From positions 62,001 through 126,000 of the forward strand of contig NZ_JABWMH010000001.1 of the NCBI RefSeq assembly GCF_013371215.1: 64,000 nt of DNA, read 5' to 3'. The stretch comes from Parasphingorhabdus flavimaris (GTDB lineage: Bacteria; Pseudomonadota; Alphaproteobacteria; Sphingomonadales; Sphingomonadaceae). Made by a program: the position numbers and the translations under genes. Position 1 is the stretch's first letter. Each line of letters starts with the position of its first letter. Under the pieces are notes generated by a model that was not told where the DNA came from, searched no databases, and saw only the letters and a program-made list of their open reading frames with translations. Shown piece after piece: positions 1-9,298 of the stretch.

Positions 1-71
1 GGGCTGATAACGCAGGACGCAACTTTGGGTTGACTTTCCCTGCAAAGCGAAGCAATTCGCGCCCTCTCTCC

Positions 72-145
72 GGCCCGATGGCGGAGTGGTGACGCAGCGG
101 ATTGCAAATCCGCGCACCCCGGTTCGATTCCGGGTCGGGCCTCCA
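72..145 (+). tRNA. tRNA-Cys (anticodon GCA)
   Basis: The acceptor stem GGCCCGA (72-78) pairs with TCGGGCC (135-141), followed by discriminator T and an encoded CCA. The anticodon arm GCGGA/TCCGC encloses the loop TTGCAAA, which gives anticodon GCA (104-106) for cysteine. The T arm CCCGG-TTCGATT-CCGGG is canonical. The tRNA stands alone, about 255 bp before the next gene. That gap shows no convincing coding sequence. Confidence 0.96.
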
Positions 146-401
146 GAGAGATCATTCTCCCCAGACACAGTGCGAGCATCTGATTGCCAGGACAGGCTCT
201 GTTGTGCGGTGCCACCCATTCGGTAACGCCGTTCCGTTACGCATTGCCTGCGCCAGCCAGCACGCGTCTGACCAGTTATCGTGAAGCATGATTATTTGGC
301 ACCGGTTGTTCCCGACAGCGTTCACGCGGGGATGATCCTCATTCCACGGATATCGCCATTGGCTATCTTCCCATAGCAACCTGCCCGCGTTACAATCGCG
401 C

Positions 402-1199
402 ATGACCGATGAAAATACGATGACCTATGCGCGCTATCTGGCGCTCGACACATTGCTCGATGCGCAGCATCCCCGATCGGATCTGGACGACGAGATGCTG
501 TTCATTGTCATCCATCAGACAAAAGAACTCTGGCTCAAGCAGATCATCCGCGAGATGCGCTTCGCGAAGCAGCAGATAGCGGCGGATGCGCTTGTGCCAG
601 CCTATAAGGCGCTGGCGCGGGTCAGTCGTATCCAAGCGGTTATGACACTGAGCTGGGACGTGCTGTCGACAATGACGCCCAGCGACTATACGCGGTTCCG
701 TCATGTCTTGGGACCGAGTTCCGGTTTCCAATCCGACCAGTTCCGGACGGTGGAATATATGCTCGGCCTCAAGGACAAGGCTTTTCTGAAATATCAGGAC
801 GATCGCCCCGAAGCACAGGCGGCGATGCAGGCGGCGCTCGACCAGTCGAGCATCTGGGATGATGCCATCGCCGCGCTGGCGCGGGCCGGCTTTGATATTG
901 CTCCGGATCTGCTGGATCGTGATTTTGCGCAATCCCATCAACCATCCGAACAGGTCGAGGCGGCTTTTCTGGAAGTCTATCGCAATCCCGAAAAATATTG
1001 GGAGCTCTACCAGCTGGCCGAGAAGCTGGTTGATCTGGACGATGCGATGGCGACCTGGCGGCACAAGCATGTGCTGACGGTCGAGCGGATCATCGGCGGC
1101 AAAATGGGTACGGGCGGAACTGCGGGTGTTTCCTATTTGCAGAGCACGGTGGGCAAGCGCGCCTTTCCGGAGCTTTGGTCGCTGCGTACCCAGTTATGA
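402..1199 (+). CDS. kynA: Tryptophan 2,3-dioxygenase
   Basis: Haem enzyme of the cytosol that opens the tryptophan indole ring to N-formylkynurenine, the first step of the kynurenine pathway. The 265-residue protein has the family's early FIVIHQTKELWLKQ block (about residues 34-47) and the C-terminal block with the haem-ligating His near 223, followed by VERIIGGKMGTGG. Length matches bacterial TDOs. The start at 402 has no clear Shine-Dalgarno; an in-frame ATG at 420 is the alternative. Its stop overlaps the next start as ATGA, so it is translationally coupled to the kynureninase-like gene. Confidence 0.95.
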   Translation: MTDENTMTYARYLALDTLLDAQHPRSDLDDEMLFIVIHQTKELWLKQIIREMRFAKQQIAADALVPAYKALARVSRIQAVMTLSWDVLSTMTPSDYTRFRHVLGPSSGFQSDQFRTVEYMLGLKDKAFLKYQDDRPEAQAAMQAALDQSSIWDDAIAALARAGFDIAPDLLDRDFAQSHQPSEQVEAAFLEVYRNPEKYWELYQLAEKLVDLDDAMATWRHKHVLTVERIIGGKMGTGGTAGVSYLQSTVGKRAFPELWSLRTQL

Positions 1200-2317
1200 G
1201 CTGGAAACATCTGTTCTCCAGATCTCTTGCGGCCAATCCGGATCGTTTGCATTTTGCCGCGCACAGCCAGCATCTCTGGCCCGACGCGAGCCATGACGGC
1301 CATGTGGCGGCGTGGCAGGACGCGGCGGCGCTGGCGGATCACAAATGGGACAAGATCATGGGACCAGTCTGGTCCGAGGCGCAGCAACATGTAGCTGATG
1401 AACTGAAATTGCCCGATCCCGCAACACTGAGCTTTGCACCCAACACCCATGATTTTATCGTCCGCATATTTTCAGCCATTCCAGGGCGACCGGTTCGGGT
1501 GCTGGCAACCGACGGCGAATTTCACAGCTTCCGCCGGCAAATGGAGCGCTGGGTCGAGGCGGGAGAGGTCGTCTTGCAGACGGTGTCGCCTGATGATCTG
1601 CTCGATAGCGCCCGATCTGCTGACTTCGATCTGATATTTGTCAGCCAGGTGTTGTTCAATTCCGGCACTATCATCTCCGCGCTGGACGAGCTGGCGGCGC
1701 TGGCCCGTCCCGAGGGCCCCTGGGTGGTGATCGACGGCTATCACGGCTTCATGGCGATCGAGACCGATCTGTCGCAAATCGCCGATCGGGTGTTTTACCT
1801 CTCGGGCGGTTATAAATATGCGATGGCGGGGGAAGGGGCCTGTTTTCTGCACGCGCCTCCGGGCTATGCCGAACGGCCCGTCGTGACCGGCTGGTATGCC
1901 GCATTCGACGATCTCGCCCTAGCCCCCGGAGAGGTCGGTTATGCGCCGGACGGACGGCGGTTTCTGGGCAGTACATTTGATCCATCCGGTCTTTACCGCT
2001 TTAACGGGGTGCAGAACATGCTGGATAGCGAAGGTCTGACAACGGCGTTGATTTCAGATCATGTTGCGAGCCTGCAGGCGCAGTTTCTGGACATTGACCC
2101 GTTGCCGGGCTTTGGATTGCTCAACCCGCTTGGCGACGAGCAACACGCGCGCTTTCTCGCTTTTCGGGGCGAAACAGCGTCAGCACTCCATGACAGGCTG
2201 GCCGAGCAGAATGTCGTGACCGATGTCCGTGGTGATGTTTTGCGGATTGGCTTCGCCCTTTATCATGATCGGGAGGATGTGGAGCGTTTGCTGAAAATTA
2301 TTGGGCAACTGGTCTGA
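1196..2317 (+). CDS. kynU: Kynureninase-like PLP enzyme (class V aminotransferase fold)
   Basis: The 373-residue PLP enzyme has the class V Schiff-base lysine in GGYKYAMAGEG (about K207) and the upstream Asp in VVIDGYH. Kynureninase cleaves kynurenine or 3-hydroxykynurenine to anthranilate or 3-hydroxyanthranilate plus alanine. The functional assignment rests mainly on the 4-bp ATGA overlap with kynA. The protein is shorter than the roughly 415 residues of classical KynU, so it may be a sphingomonad-type variant. The ATG at 1196 is preferred over an in-frame TTG upstream because of the coupling. No kynurenine formamidase gene is next to it. Confidence 0.75.
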   Translation: MSWKHLFSRSLAANPDRLHFAAHSQHLWPDASHDGHVAAWQDAAALADHKWDKIMGPVWSEAQQHVADELKLPDPATLSFAPNTHDFIVRIFSAIPGRPVRVLATDGEFHSFRRQMERWVEAGEVVLQTVSPDDLLDSARSADFDLIFVSQVLFNSGTIISALDELAALARPEGPWVVIDGYHGFMAIETDLSQIADRVFYLSGGYKYAMAGEGACFLHAPPGYAERPVVTGWYAAFDDLALAPGEVGYAPDGRRFLGSTFDPSGLYRFNGVQNMLDSEGLTTALISDHVASLQAQFLDIDPLPGFGLLNPLGDEQHARFLAFRGETASALHDRLAEQNVVTDVRGDVLRIGFALYHDREDVERLLKIIGQLV

Positions 2318-2460
2318 ACGATTTGCCGCTACGGACTGTCGACCTCATGCTCTTATTCAGCAGATTTCGGGACCTTTGTCGCTGATTTTTCCGTTGACCT
2401 GATGGATTCTGGCAATAGGCTTAACTGAACAATTAAAAGCCGCGTTGAAAAGGACAGACA

Positions 2461-3153
2461 ATGAGCATTTCCGTCGATATCCAGAATGATGTTGCCCTGA
2501 TCACCATGGACGATGGCAAAGCCAATGCCGTCAATTTCGATCTGATGATCGCGCTCAATGAAGCGCTGGACAAGGCCGAGGCTGACGCCAAGGCGATCGT
2601 TCTGACTGGCCGCGAAGGCCGTTTTTCCGGCGGCTTTGATCTCGGCATGATGAGTGGGTTTACGCGTGAGGATTCTGTTCGTCTGCTCGATCGGGCGTCA
2701 GAGCTGGTGCTTCGTCTCTACGGCGGACCAATGCCGGTTGTCGGGGCTTGCAACGGGCATGCGATCGCCATGGGCGTGTTTCTCCTGATGGCCTGCGACA
2801 CGCGGATTGGTGCGGCGGGCGATTTCAAGCTGGGTGCGAATGAATCGATTACCGGCATGACGCTCCCGGTATTTGCGGTCGAGCTGGCGCGCGACCGGCT
2901 CAGTCCGCTGCACCAGACCCGGGCGATGATCCAGGCGTTCATCTATGACCCGAAAGGCGCGGTCGAGGCGGGATATCTGGATATGCTGGTCGAGCCGGAC
3001 AAGGTCATCGGGCAGGCGACCGCGATTGCGGGGCAACTCGCCAAGCTGCCGGGCCATGCCTATGCCTATCAGAAATCGGCGATGCGCAAACCGGCGCTCG
3101 ATGCGATCCGGGCAAGCATCGGCAATCACCCGAATCTGCGCAAATTGGCCTAG
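2461..3153 (+). CDS. Enoyl-CoA hydratase/isomerase (crotonase) family protein
   Basis: A 230-residue crotonase-fold protein. It shows the family's oxyanion-hole regions [10 protein letters not shown] (about 59-68) and the [19 protein letters not shown] helix (about 96-114). Members hydrate or isomerise acyl-CoA thioesters. The usual catalytic Glu pair is not obvious here, so the exact substrate cannot be given. AGGAC precedes the ATG. The gene converges on the VOC gene, and the two TAG stops share one CTAG tetranucleotide at 3150-3153. Confidence 0.85.
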   Translation: MSISVDIQNDVALITMDDGKANAVNFDLMIALNEALDKAEADAKAIVLTGREGRFSGGFDLGMMSGFTREDSVRLLDRASELVLRLYGGPMPVVGACNGHAIAMGVFLLMACDTRIGAAGDFKLGANESITGMTLPVFAVELARDRLSPLHQTRAMIQAFIYDPKGAVEAGYLDMLVEPDKVIGQATAIAGQLAKLPGHAYAYQKSAMRKPALDAIRASIGNHPNLRKLA

Positions 3154-3518
3154 CGGTGCTGGTCGATCAGGATCGGATTGCCGTCGGGGTCGGTGACCAT
3201 GATGCTGGCCGGACCCTCGCCGTCATCAGCCTTGCTGTCGAGATTCACTCCCGCTGCCAGCAATGATTTCTGAATATCGCGGACATCATCGAAATCATCG
3301 AGATTCTGGCCATCCTGATCCCATCCTGGATTGAAGGTCAGCATATTCTTGGGAAACATGCCCTCGAACAGGCCGATCAGCGTCTCACCGTTTTTCAGGA
3401 TCAGCCATTTCTGGTCCTGATCGCCGCCGAATTGAACAAACCCCAGCTTTTCATAAAAGGCTCTGGAAGCAGCGATATCCTTGACTGACAGACTGATCGA
3501 AAAGGCTCCGAGTTTCAT
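3150..3518 (-). CDS. VOC-family (glyoxalase/bleomycin-resistance fold) protein
   Basis: The 122-residue single VOC domain begins [27 protein letters not shown] and ends with [14 protein letters not shown], the typical last strand carrying a metal-ligand acid position. The start at 3518 follows a good GGAGAAAG ribosome site; a longer in-frame reading upstream has no family similarity. Substrate unknown. It is the last gene of the minus-strand run beginning with the S9 peptidase, 23 bp after the DUF4199 gene. Its stop overlaps the convergent crotonase stop. Confidence 0.88.
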   Translation of the reverse strand: MKLGAFSISLSVKDIAASRAFYEKLGFVQFGGDQDQKWLILKNGETLIGLFEGMFPKNMLTFNPGWDQDGQNLDDFDDVRDIQKSLLAAGVNLDSKADDGEGPASIMVTDPDGNPILIDQHR

Positions 3519-3541
3519 TGTCTTTCTCCCCATAGTAACGC

Positions 3542-4072
3542 TTATTGCCGTACCGGCAGGATTTTCGGATTTTGCAAAACCGCTGCCGACAGGATGGCGA
3601 TGATCAGGCCGACCGGGAAAATCTCCAGAAATGTCATTGGCATACGGATATAGATTTTGCCGTAATCGGATCGCATCTCTTCCAGAGTCGCGATCTCCTC
3701 CGCCAGCTTTTCCGCCGAAAGACCAGCTGCTTTCTTCGCCTCGATCGCGCTGTTCACATAGCTGTCGATAAAGGCGTAGCCGTTGCTCATCGAATATAGC
3801 TCCCATACCAGCGTATATATGATCCCCGCGATCACCGCGATAGCGAGCCCCATGGCGAATGCAGGCAGAAACCGGATCACTCCGCCCCGTTCCTGATCGC
3901 GATAGCGCTTGATGCCGATGAATATCATCGACAACGCGACCAGCATGATCAGATAGCCGAACAGCTCCGACGACAGAAAGCTGCCTCCGTCGCTGACCAT
4001 CAGTCCCAGGATCATCGTCAGAATGACGATGGATCCGGAAAGCACTCCATAGGTTAGGGCAATTTTCTGCAT
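3542..4072 (-). CDS. DUF4199-like membrane protein
   Basis: The 176-residue protein has four predicted membrane helices (about residues 4-27, 36-56, 66-90 and 150-170). A charged extra-membrane segment ([23 protein letters not shown]) lies before the last helix, an arrangement typical of DUF4199. Function is not established. The start at 4072 has GGAGG upstream. It lies directly downstream of a membrane-linked LuxR regulator and behind a 10-bp-arm palindrome, suggesting that regulator controls it. Confidence 0.8.
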   Translation of the reverse strand: MQKIALTYGVLSGSIVILTMILGLMVSDGGSFLSSELFGYLIMLVALSMIFIGIKRYRDQERGGVIRFLPAFAMGLAIAVIAGIIYTLVWELYSMSNGYAFIDSYVNSAIEAKKAAGLSAEKLAEEIATLEEMRSDYGKIYIRMPMTFLEIFPVGLIIAILSAAVLQNPKILPVRQ

Positions 4073-4122
4073 GATATTCCCTCCGTTAATGCGTTGGTTA
4101 TGGCACCTGCATAGGCGCTTGC

Positions 4123-4144
4123 AAATCACCCGGACGGGTGATTT
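4123..4144. promoter_or_regulatory. Perfect inverted repeat, candidate operator
   Basis: AAATCACCCG (4123-4132) and its exact reverse complement CGGGTGATTT (4135-4144) are separated by only GA, a DNA-binding-site geometry rather than a hairpin terminator. A further half-site ATCACCC lies at 4152-4158. It sits in the 93-bp gap between the LuxR-type gene and the DUF4199 gene, about 50 bp before the latter's start. The LuxR protein encoded next door is the obvious candidate binder; that link is inference. Confidence 0.6.
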
Positions 4145-4165
4145 GGTCCATATCACCCCTATATA

Positions 4166-4591
4166 TCACGGTATCAGATGCAGGGACCTTGCTTCCTCGA
4201 TCGCCCGGACACGGCCACTGACCTGTAATTTTTCGTAGAGCCGGGAGATGTGGGTTTTGACCGTATTGGGCGAGATATCGAGTGTCCTTCCGATCTCCTT
4301 GTTGGATTGGCCGTCGGCCAGCGCCTCGAGCACTTCCAACTCCCGCCCCGATATGCCCAGTGATTTGAGCGCGGCGCTATTCTGCTCAAACGGGCCGCGC
4401 GGCTTTTTCGCGGTCAACCTGTGCCCCACCCAGATGCCGAGCGAGGCAAAGCCCAGCGCGATCAGGACCACATAGAGTTCGACCGAATAGGCCTTGGCGA
4501 AATATTGATATTGCAGCCACTCCAGCGCGAAGGCAGCGCAGGCCAACAGCAGCGCATAGATAATGACAATCCGGATCATCGGGCGCGACAT
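4166..4591 (-). CDS. Membrane-anchored LuxR-family transcriptional regulator
   Basis: The 141-residue protein has two N-terminal membrane helices (about 6-22 and 34-54) followed by a C-terminal LuxR HTH: SGRELEVLEALADGQSNKEIGRTLDISPNTVKTHISRLYEKLQV. There is no receiver or PAS domain, so sensing probably occurs through the membrane part or a partner. The ATG at 4589-4591 is two bases after the stop of the DUF2339 gene, so the genes are probably coupled. It likely regulates the neighbouring DUF4199 gene through the palindrome at 4123-4144. Confidence 0.88.
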   Translation of the reverse strand: MSRPMIRIVIIYALLLACAAFALEWLQYQYFAKAYSVELYVVLIALGFASLGIWVGHRLTAKKPRGPFEQNSAALKSLGISGRELEVLEALADGQSNKEIGRTLDISPNTVKTHISRLYEKLQVSGRVRAIEEARSLHLIP

Positions 4592-4593
4592 GG

Positions 4594-7278
4594 TCAAGCC
4601 ACGCTCGCCTCGTCTTCGACATGGGCTTCCCGCCTCATGATCTTGCCGTAGATCCAGCCAATTCCGATGAGTGCGATACCGAGGCCGAGGAAGGACAGAA
4701 TACGCAGAACGCCTTCCAGTTGCGCCGCATCAACAAGGAAAACCTTGAATGTGACCAGTGTCAGCAGCAAAAGTCCCGCGATCCGGAGCATAGCATTGGA
4801 CGTCTGGATTCCGCGTGCCAGCCAGGCTATCGCGAGAAGCAGAAGACCGGCGCTGTACAGATATGTTTCTGTGGTAGTATATCCAAATCTGTCGATGTTC
4901 ATCAGATCGTCGGGATCACTGGCAGATATCATCACTGTCGCCAAATTCGTGCCGTGTACAGCCTGCCGGACGGTCACCAAGACGGCTGCGATGGTTGTGA
5001 GCAGGCTGCCTATTTCGAGCGGACGAACCCATTTGTTTGCGCGGTCACCAGACGCCGCCGAACTGGCAAACAACCATAGCCAAATGGCCGTACCGAAATA
5101 ATGCAGGGTCGCGAGATTGGCGAACGGCGCAGGTCCCACGGCTTGGTAAACGCTGGTCGGGCTGAGCAGCATCAGATCGAAATAGACAAAACGGAACAGC
5201 GCCACTCCTACCAGTGCCCACCCCAGTTTCGTCGCTGCGTCGGCCCAGTCCGCAGGCCAGGTCCGGCGCAGCAACAGCCATCCGGCCAGCGCCAGCAAAT
5301 GGGTAAATGTGATTCGTTCGGCAAAGCCAAATTGCATGAACTGGTCGATGGGACCGATCGCCAATATCTGCTTGAGCAACAGATAGGCAAAGCTGCCTGT
5401 GCCTATCACCCCCGCAGCTGCGATGGCCGCTGAGGAGCGTTTGTCCAGTGTCCCACCGAATATACCGGCGAGCGCGACAAGAGCAAAAGACGGGATCAGC
5501 AATTTGACAATCATCGGGCCGACAGCCGGCAGATAGCTGTATAAATCGGTCTCGCCGGCCAGCGACGCGAATAAGGCGCTGATCATTTCAACAGAAAGAA
5601 CGGCCGCTATCAAGCCGCCTGTCATGGCTGCTGCAAAGGTTTGCAGCGCCAATGTCCTGTTGTCACAATGACGCGCCCAGGCCGCCAGTCCGAATGCCAC
5701 GGCTACCGGAATTATCGCGGCCAACCTGTCCGGGGTCCACAGCCACAAGGCAGCGGCAAGCAAAATCGCGGTGATCGCGCTTGCCAGCGGCATGACGGGT
5801 GATTTCATTATCAGATGCGTGCGCCAGGCCATGATCGCCGCGGTGGCCGCAACAACGGAGCAGACTGCTCCCCAGATATTCTCGCTCCAGTCAAACCGGC
5901 CGAGCAGTGCCGTCAGAACCAGCATCCCGACCGGGGCGGCCAGACCGATGAGTCCCCACATCCTGCCGCTTTTTTCCCGCAGCGCAAAGATGTGTCCGGC
6001 GAGGCCGAAAAGTATCGCAAATCCGATCGCCGGAAGCAGGTCGCCATGATCCGGTCCATAGTCCGACAGCGCCGCACCCACCATTGCGAATGCCAGTCCC
6101 AAGGCGCCCGCCGCTGCCGGTGTCATCTCCTCGTCGCGCCAGCCAAGGGCAATTGCAAAAACCGCGAGCACGGCAAAAAACAGCCAGCTGACCGGCGAAA
6201 ATTGAATCAGAGGCGCAAGCATGATGAGCTGGACCAGTCCAGCGACCAGTGGAATGCTCCGTATGGCTGATTTCGGCAAACCGTAATTCTGGCCGGTACG
6301 GGACAGCGTCAATACGCCACCGATTGCCAGTAGCATGATGAACAGTCCGACGATCGAGCTGTCTTCGGCTATGTCCATGAACAATAATGCCGAGGTCCAG
6401 ATCACGCTGCCGCCGGTTGCGAGCAGCGCCAACCAGGCCCAGCCGCGATGGATGGCGAGACCGAACAGGCCTGCGGTAAACACTCCCAGGTAAATGACCA
6501 GCGGCGCAACCGATTCAGGACCCAGTCCAGCAACATAAGGCGCCGCGAAACCGCCGAGCAACCCCATGATGGCTGTCGGTGGACCATGTTTCCGGGACAG
6601 GATGAAGGCCAATATGGTGACGGCGATAACGCCCACCAGAGATGCGGTCAGTCCGAACAGCCCGTATAGTTCGCTTGCCATGTACAGGGTCGCATAAAGC
6701 ACCGCGATACCGGCTCCTGCGATACTATGACCGATGCGTAGATCATCGGTGAAAATGGCGCCAAAGCGCGGAATCCGGTTGCCAAATTCGGCAAGCCCGA
6801 TAAGCAGCAGGCCGAACATCGCGGCGGTGAGGCAGCGAGCAGCGGGGCCAAACAGGCCCGCCTCGATCGAGAAACGAACCAGAAAGAAACCGGCAAATAC
6901 CAGCGCAACGCCGCCTATCCATATCGGCAGCTTGCCGCCAATCAGGTCTTCGAACCGCTTGCTCGCACTAACCGCGGGCCGGCTCGCTTCGCTGGTCCGT
7001 GCTTCCGCGGCTGCTTCGCGCGCCACAGGTTCTGGAATTGGCTCATCGGTGGGCGGCGCAGCGATGCTTTCGGCCGGTTCGGAGCGTTTGGCGCGAATGG
7101 TAGCCGGTGCGGGCTGCGCCCTGCGATTGGCAGCAGCCGCCAAATCGTCGCTGCGGGTCGCAATCTCCAGACTATGTTCCAGATTCTCGATCTGGGTACG
7201 GAGAAGCCGGATATTTTTCCGGCTATCGAAAATCAGCACAGCCAGGACGATGAATCCGCAAAATAGCAGAAATAGCAC
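4594..7278 (-). CDS. DUF2339 polytopic membrane protein
   Basis: An 894-residue integral membrane protein. An N-terminal helix and coiled-coil stretch (RLLRTQIENLEHSLEIA) are followed by a Pro/Ala/Glu-rich linker (about 55-105) and then some two dozen hydrophobic helices starting at GGKLPIWIGGVALVFAGFFLVRF. This is the DUF2339 architecture; its function is unknown. The start is GTG at 7278, two bases after the stop of the S9 peptidase gene, which indicates an operon. Confidence 0.88.
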   Translation of the reverse strand: MLFLLFCGFIVLAVLIFDSRKNIRLLRTQIENLEHSLEIATRSDDLAAAANRRAQPAPATIRAKRSEPAESIAAPPTDEPIPEPVAREAAAEARTSEASRPAVSASKRFEDLIGGKLPIWIGGVALVFAGFFLVRFSIEAGLFGPAARCLTAAMFGLLLIGLAEFGNRIPRFGAIFTDDLRIGHSIAGAGIAVLYATLYMASELYGLFGLTASLVGVIAVTILAFILSRKHGPPTAIMGLLGGFAAPYVAGLGPESVAPLVIYLGVFTAGLFGLAIHRGWAWLALLATGGSVIWTSALLFMDIAEDSSIVGLFIMLLAIGGVLTLSRTGQNYGLPKSAIRSIPLVAGLVQLIMLAPLIQFSPVSWLFFAVLAVFAIALGWRDEEMTPAAAGALGLAFAMVGAALSDYGPDHGDLLPAIGFAILFGLAGHIFALREKSGRMWGLIGLAAPVGMLVLTALLGRFDWSENIWGAVCSVVAATAAIMAWRTHLIMKSPVMPLASAITAILLAAALWLWTPDRLAAIIPVAVAFGLAAWARHCDNRTLALQTFAAAMTGGLIAAVLSVEMISALFASLAGETDLYSYLPAVGPMIVKLLIPSFALVALAGIFGGTLDKRSSAAIAAAGVIGTGSFAYLLLKQILAIGPIDQFMQFGFAERITFTHLLALAGWLLLRRTWPADWADAATKLGWALVGVALFRFVYFDLMLLSPTSVYQAVGPAPFANLATLHYFGTAIWLWLFASSAASGDRANKWVRPLEIGSLLTTIAAVLVTVRQAVHGTNLATVMISASDPDDLMNIDRFGYTTTETYLYSAGLLLLAIAWLARGIQTSNAMLRIAGLLLLTLVTFKVFLVDAAQLEGVLRILSFLGLGIALIGIGWIYGKIMRREAHVEDEASVA

Positions 7279-7280
7279 GA

Positions 7281-9227
7281 CTATTTCGCCCCATTGAGGA
7301 GATATTTCTGCCAGAAAATCAGGCTCGCCCAGAATTGATAATCGGCATTGGCCTTCTTGCGGAACCCGTGACCCTCATTCTCCGCCAGCAGATGCCAGGC
7401 GGGACGTCCATTGGCGCGGACGGCAGCGATGATCTGGTCGGCTTCGCTCGCCGGGACGCGGGGATCATTGGCGCCAGTGACAACCATCAGCGGTATTTTG
7501 ATCTCGCTGGCGCGGAGCAGCGGGCTGATTTCCTCCAGTTTTGCACGCTGTTCGGGGACGCGTTCGTCGCCATATTCCACGCGCCTCAGATCGCGGCGAT
7601 AGGCTTCGGTGTTTTCCAGAAAAGTGACGAAATTGGAGATGCCGACGATTTCCAGTCCGGCTTTCAACTTGCTGCCATAGTGCAGCATCGAAGCGAGCGT
7701 CATATAGCCGCCATAGCTGCCGCCCGTGACTGCGATCCGTTTGCGGTCTATCCGCTTGTCCTTGCGCAAATGGTCGAGAAACGCACCGATATCGAGCACG
7801 CTATCCTCGCGCCGCCAGGGGCCGTTGTCGAGCGAGACAAATCTTTTGCCAAAGCCGGTCGAGCCGCGGACATTGGGGTAGAAGATCGCGATGCCCAGCT
7901 CGTTGATCAGATGATTGTCGCGGCCCAGAAAACGCGGTGTCGCCTGACCTTCGGGACCGCCGTGAATATTGATGATCAGCGGCCGCCTCCCTTTGTGCCG
8001 GGAAGGATCGGGTCGATAGAGAAAACCCGACATTTTTTCGCCGTCGAAGCTCTCGATCTCGACCAGTTCGGGCGCAACATTGTCGGCGGCATCGAGTCCG
8101 CCGGTTTCGCTCCTGGTCCAGCGGGTGACCGCCAATGTGTCGGGGTTTATACTATAGGCATCGGTGCCGGTCTGGTTGCTGTTCAGCGTCAGTCCCAGCT
8201 CGCCCCAGGGAGAGAATTTGGCACCGCTGACCACGCCGGCCGGAAGCCCGTCTGCGGTGCGGACCTTGCCGCTTTTCATGTCGTAGAATTTGAGCAGCGA
8301 ACGCCCCGCCTGATTGACCTCGAAGGCGATCCAGCGACCGTCCGGGCTGATGTCGAAATCGGTGATGTCCCAGATTTTCTCGTCGACCACCGGTTCGAAC
8401 AGGGAAGTTTCGAGATTGACGACGCCCAGCCGCTTGACGTCGCTGCCATCGTCCGATGCCGCCCAGAGCCTGCCGTCCGGGGCGAATTGCAGACCTTCAT
8501 AGGCGACCGGATTGCTGCTGTCCGTCAGTTTGCGGGAGACGCCGCCGGCGATGTCGATCAGATAGAGCTGGTTGTCGGTGACCGAAACATAGTTGAACAC
8601 GAGCAATTGTTTGTCATCCGGGGAAAAATCGATCGGAAACCAGCCGCCTCCGGTCGAGGCGATCAGCATCTTTGCGCCTTCCGGATTCGCCGGATTCATC
8701 AGGTAGATGTCGTTATAACGACCGGTGCGTTTGTTCGAGCCGAAGGCGAGCAATTTGCCGCTGCTCGACCAGGGACCCAGGCTGTTGCGGCTCTGGCCGT
8801 CGGTGAGCAATTTTGGCTGGCCGTTCTCCAGCGCGAAAATCTGATGGACCTCGTTGCCGCCGCTGTCTTTCTGGAACAGCAGCGCCGAACCGTCGGGTGC
8901 ATAGCGGGCGCTGCTGACCGGTTCGCTGGCGAAGGTCAGTTGCTCGCGCTGTCCCATTGGAGCGGCAACGCGGTGCAGCTGGCGGGTTTCGGCGAAGCGG
9001 GTGGAGATCAGCATCGCCTTGCGCTTCGGGTCCCAGTCGACGAAACTGGCGGTGCGATATTCCATATAGGGGCGGGTCTGGTCGACGATTTCCAGCGGAA
9101 TGTCCGGGACCTGGTCAGCGACCAGCGCGGCCGGGCGAGGGGTGATGTCACCCGTTTCTGCCTCTGCTGGCATAGCGGCAAATAGCGATAATATAAGGCC
9201 AATCTGCCAAGCCGGTCCAAAACGCAT
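7281..9227 (-). CDS. S9-family prolyl oligopeptidase, secreted
   Basis: The 648-residue serine peptidase carries an N-terminal signal peptide ending near MPAEAETGD, so it should act in the periplasm. A WD40/TolB-like beta-propeller (about 60-390) shows repeated blade motifs such as FSPDDKQLLVFN. The C-terminal alpha/beta-hydrolase domain has nucleophile GGSYGGYM (Ser504), Asp588 in GANDPRV and His620 in NEGHGF. GAGGA lies just before the ATG. It heads the compact minus-strand run with DUF2339, LuxR, DUF4199 and VOC. Confidence 0.94.
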   Translation of the reverse strand: MRFGPAWQIGLILSLFAAMPAEAETGDITPRPAALVADQVPDIPLEIVDQTRPYMEYRTASFVDWDPKRKAMLISTRFAETRQLHRVAAPMGQREQLTFASEPVSSARYAPDGSALLFQKDSGGNEVHQIFALENGQPKLLTDGQSRNSLGPWSSSGKLLAFGSNKRTGRYNDIYLMNPANPEGAKMLIASTGGGWFPIDFSPDDKQLLVFNYVSVTDNQLYLIDIAGGVSRKLTDSSNPVAYEGLQFAPDGRLWAASDDGSDVKRLGVVNLETSLFEPVVDEKIWDITDFDISPDGRWIAFEVNQAGRSLLKFYDMKSGKVRTADGLPAGVVSGAKFSPWGELGLTLNSNQTGTDAYSINPDTLAVTRWTRSETGGLDAADNVAPELVEIESFDGEKMSGFLYRPDPSRHKGRRPLIINIHGGPEGQATPRFLGRDNHLINELGIAIFYPNVRGSTGFGKRFVSLDNGPWRREDSVLDIGAFLDHLRKDKRIDRKRIAVTGGSYGGYMTLASMLHYGSKLKAGLEIVGISNFVTFLENTEAYRRDLRRVEYGDERVPEQRAKLEEISPLLRASEIKIPLMVVTGANDPRVPASEADQIIAAVRANGRPAWHLLAENEGHGFRKKANADYQFWASLIFWQKYLLNGAK

Positions 9228-9298
9228 TCCTCAAGCCCCCGATGTTTCTTTCGCCAAGCTTATGGACGAATGGTGTGAAAAGCAATTAGGGGTGGTTG

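Noticed and set aside
7335-9185. Long open frame of about 616 codons antisense to the S9 peptidase gene
   Set aside because: It is a high-GC shadow of a gene with signal peptide and full catalytic triad; it has no family features or ribosome site.
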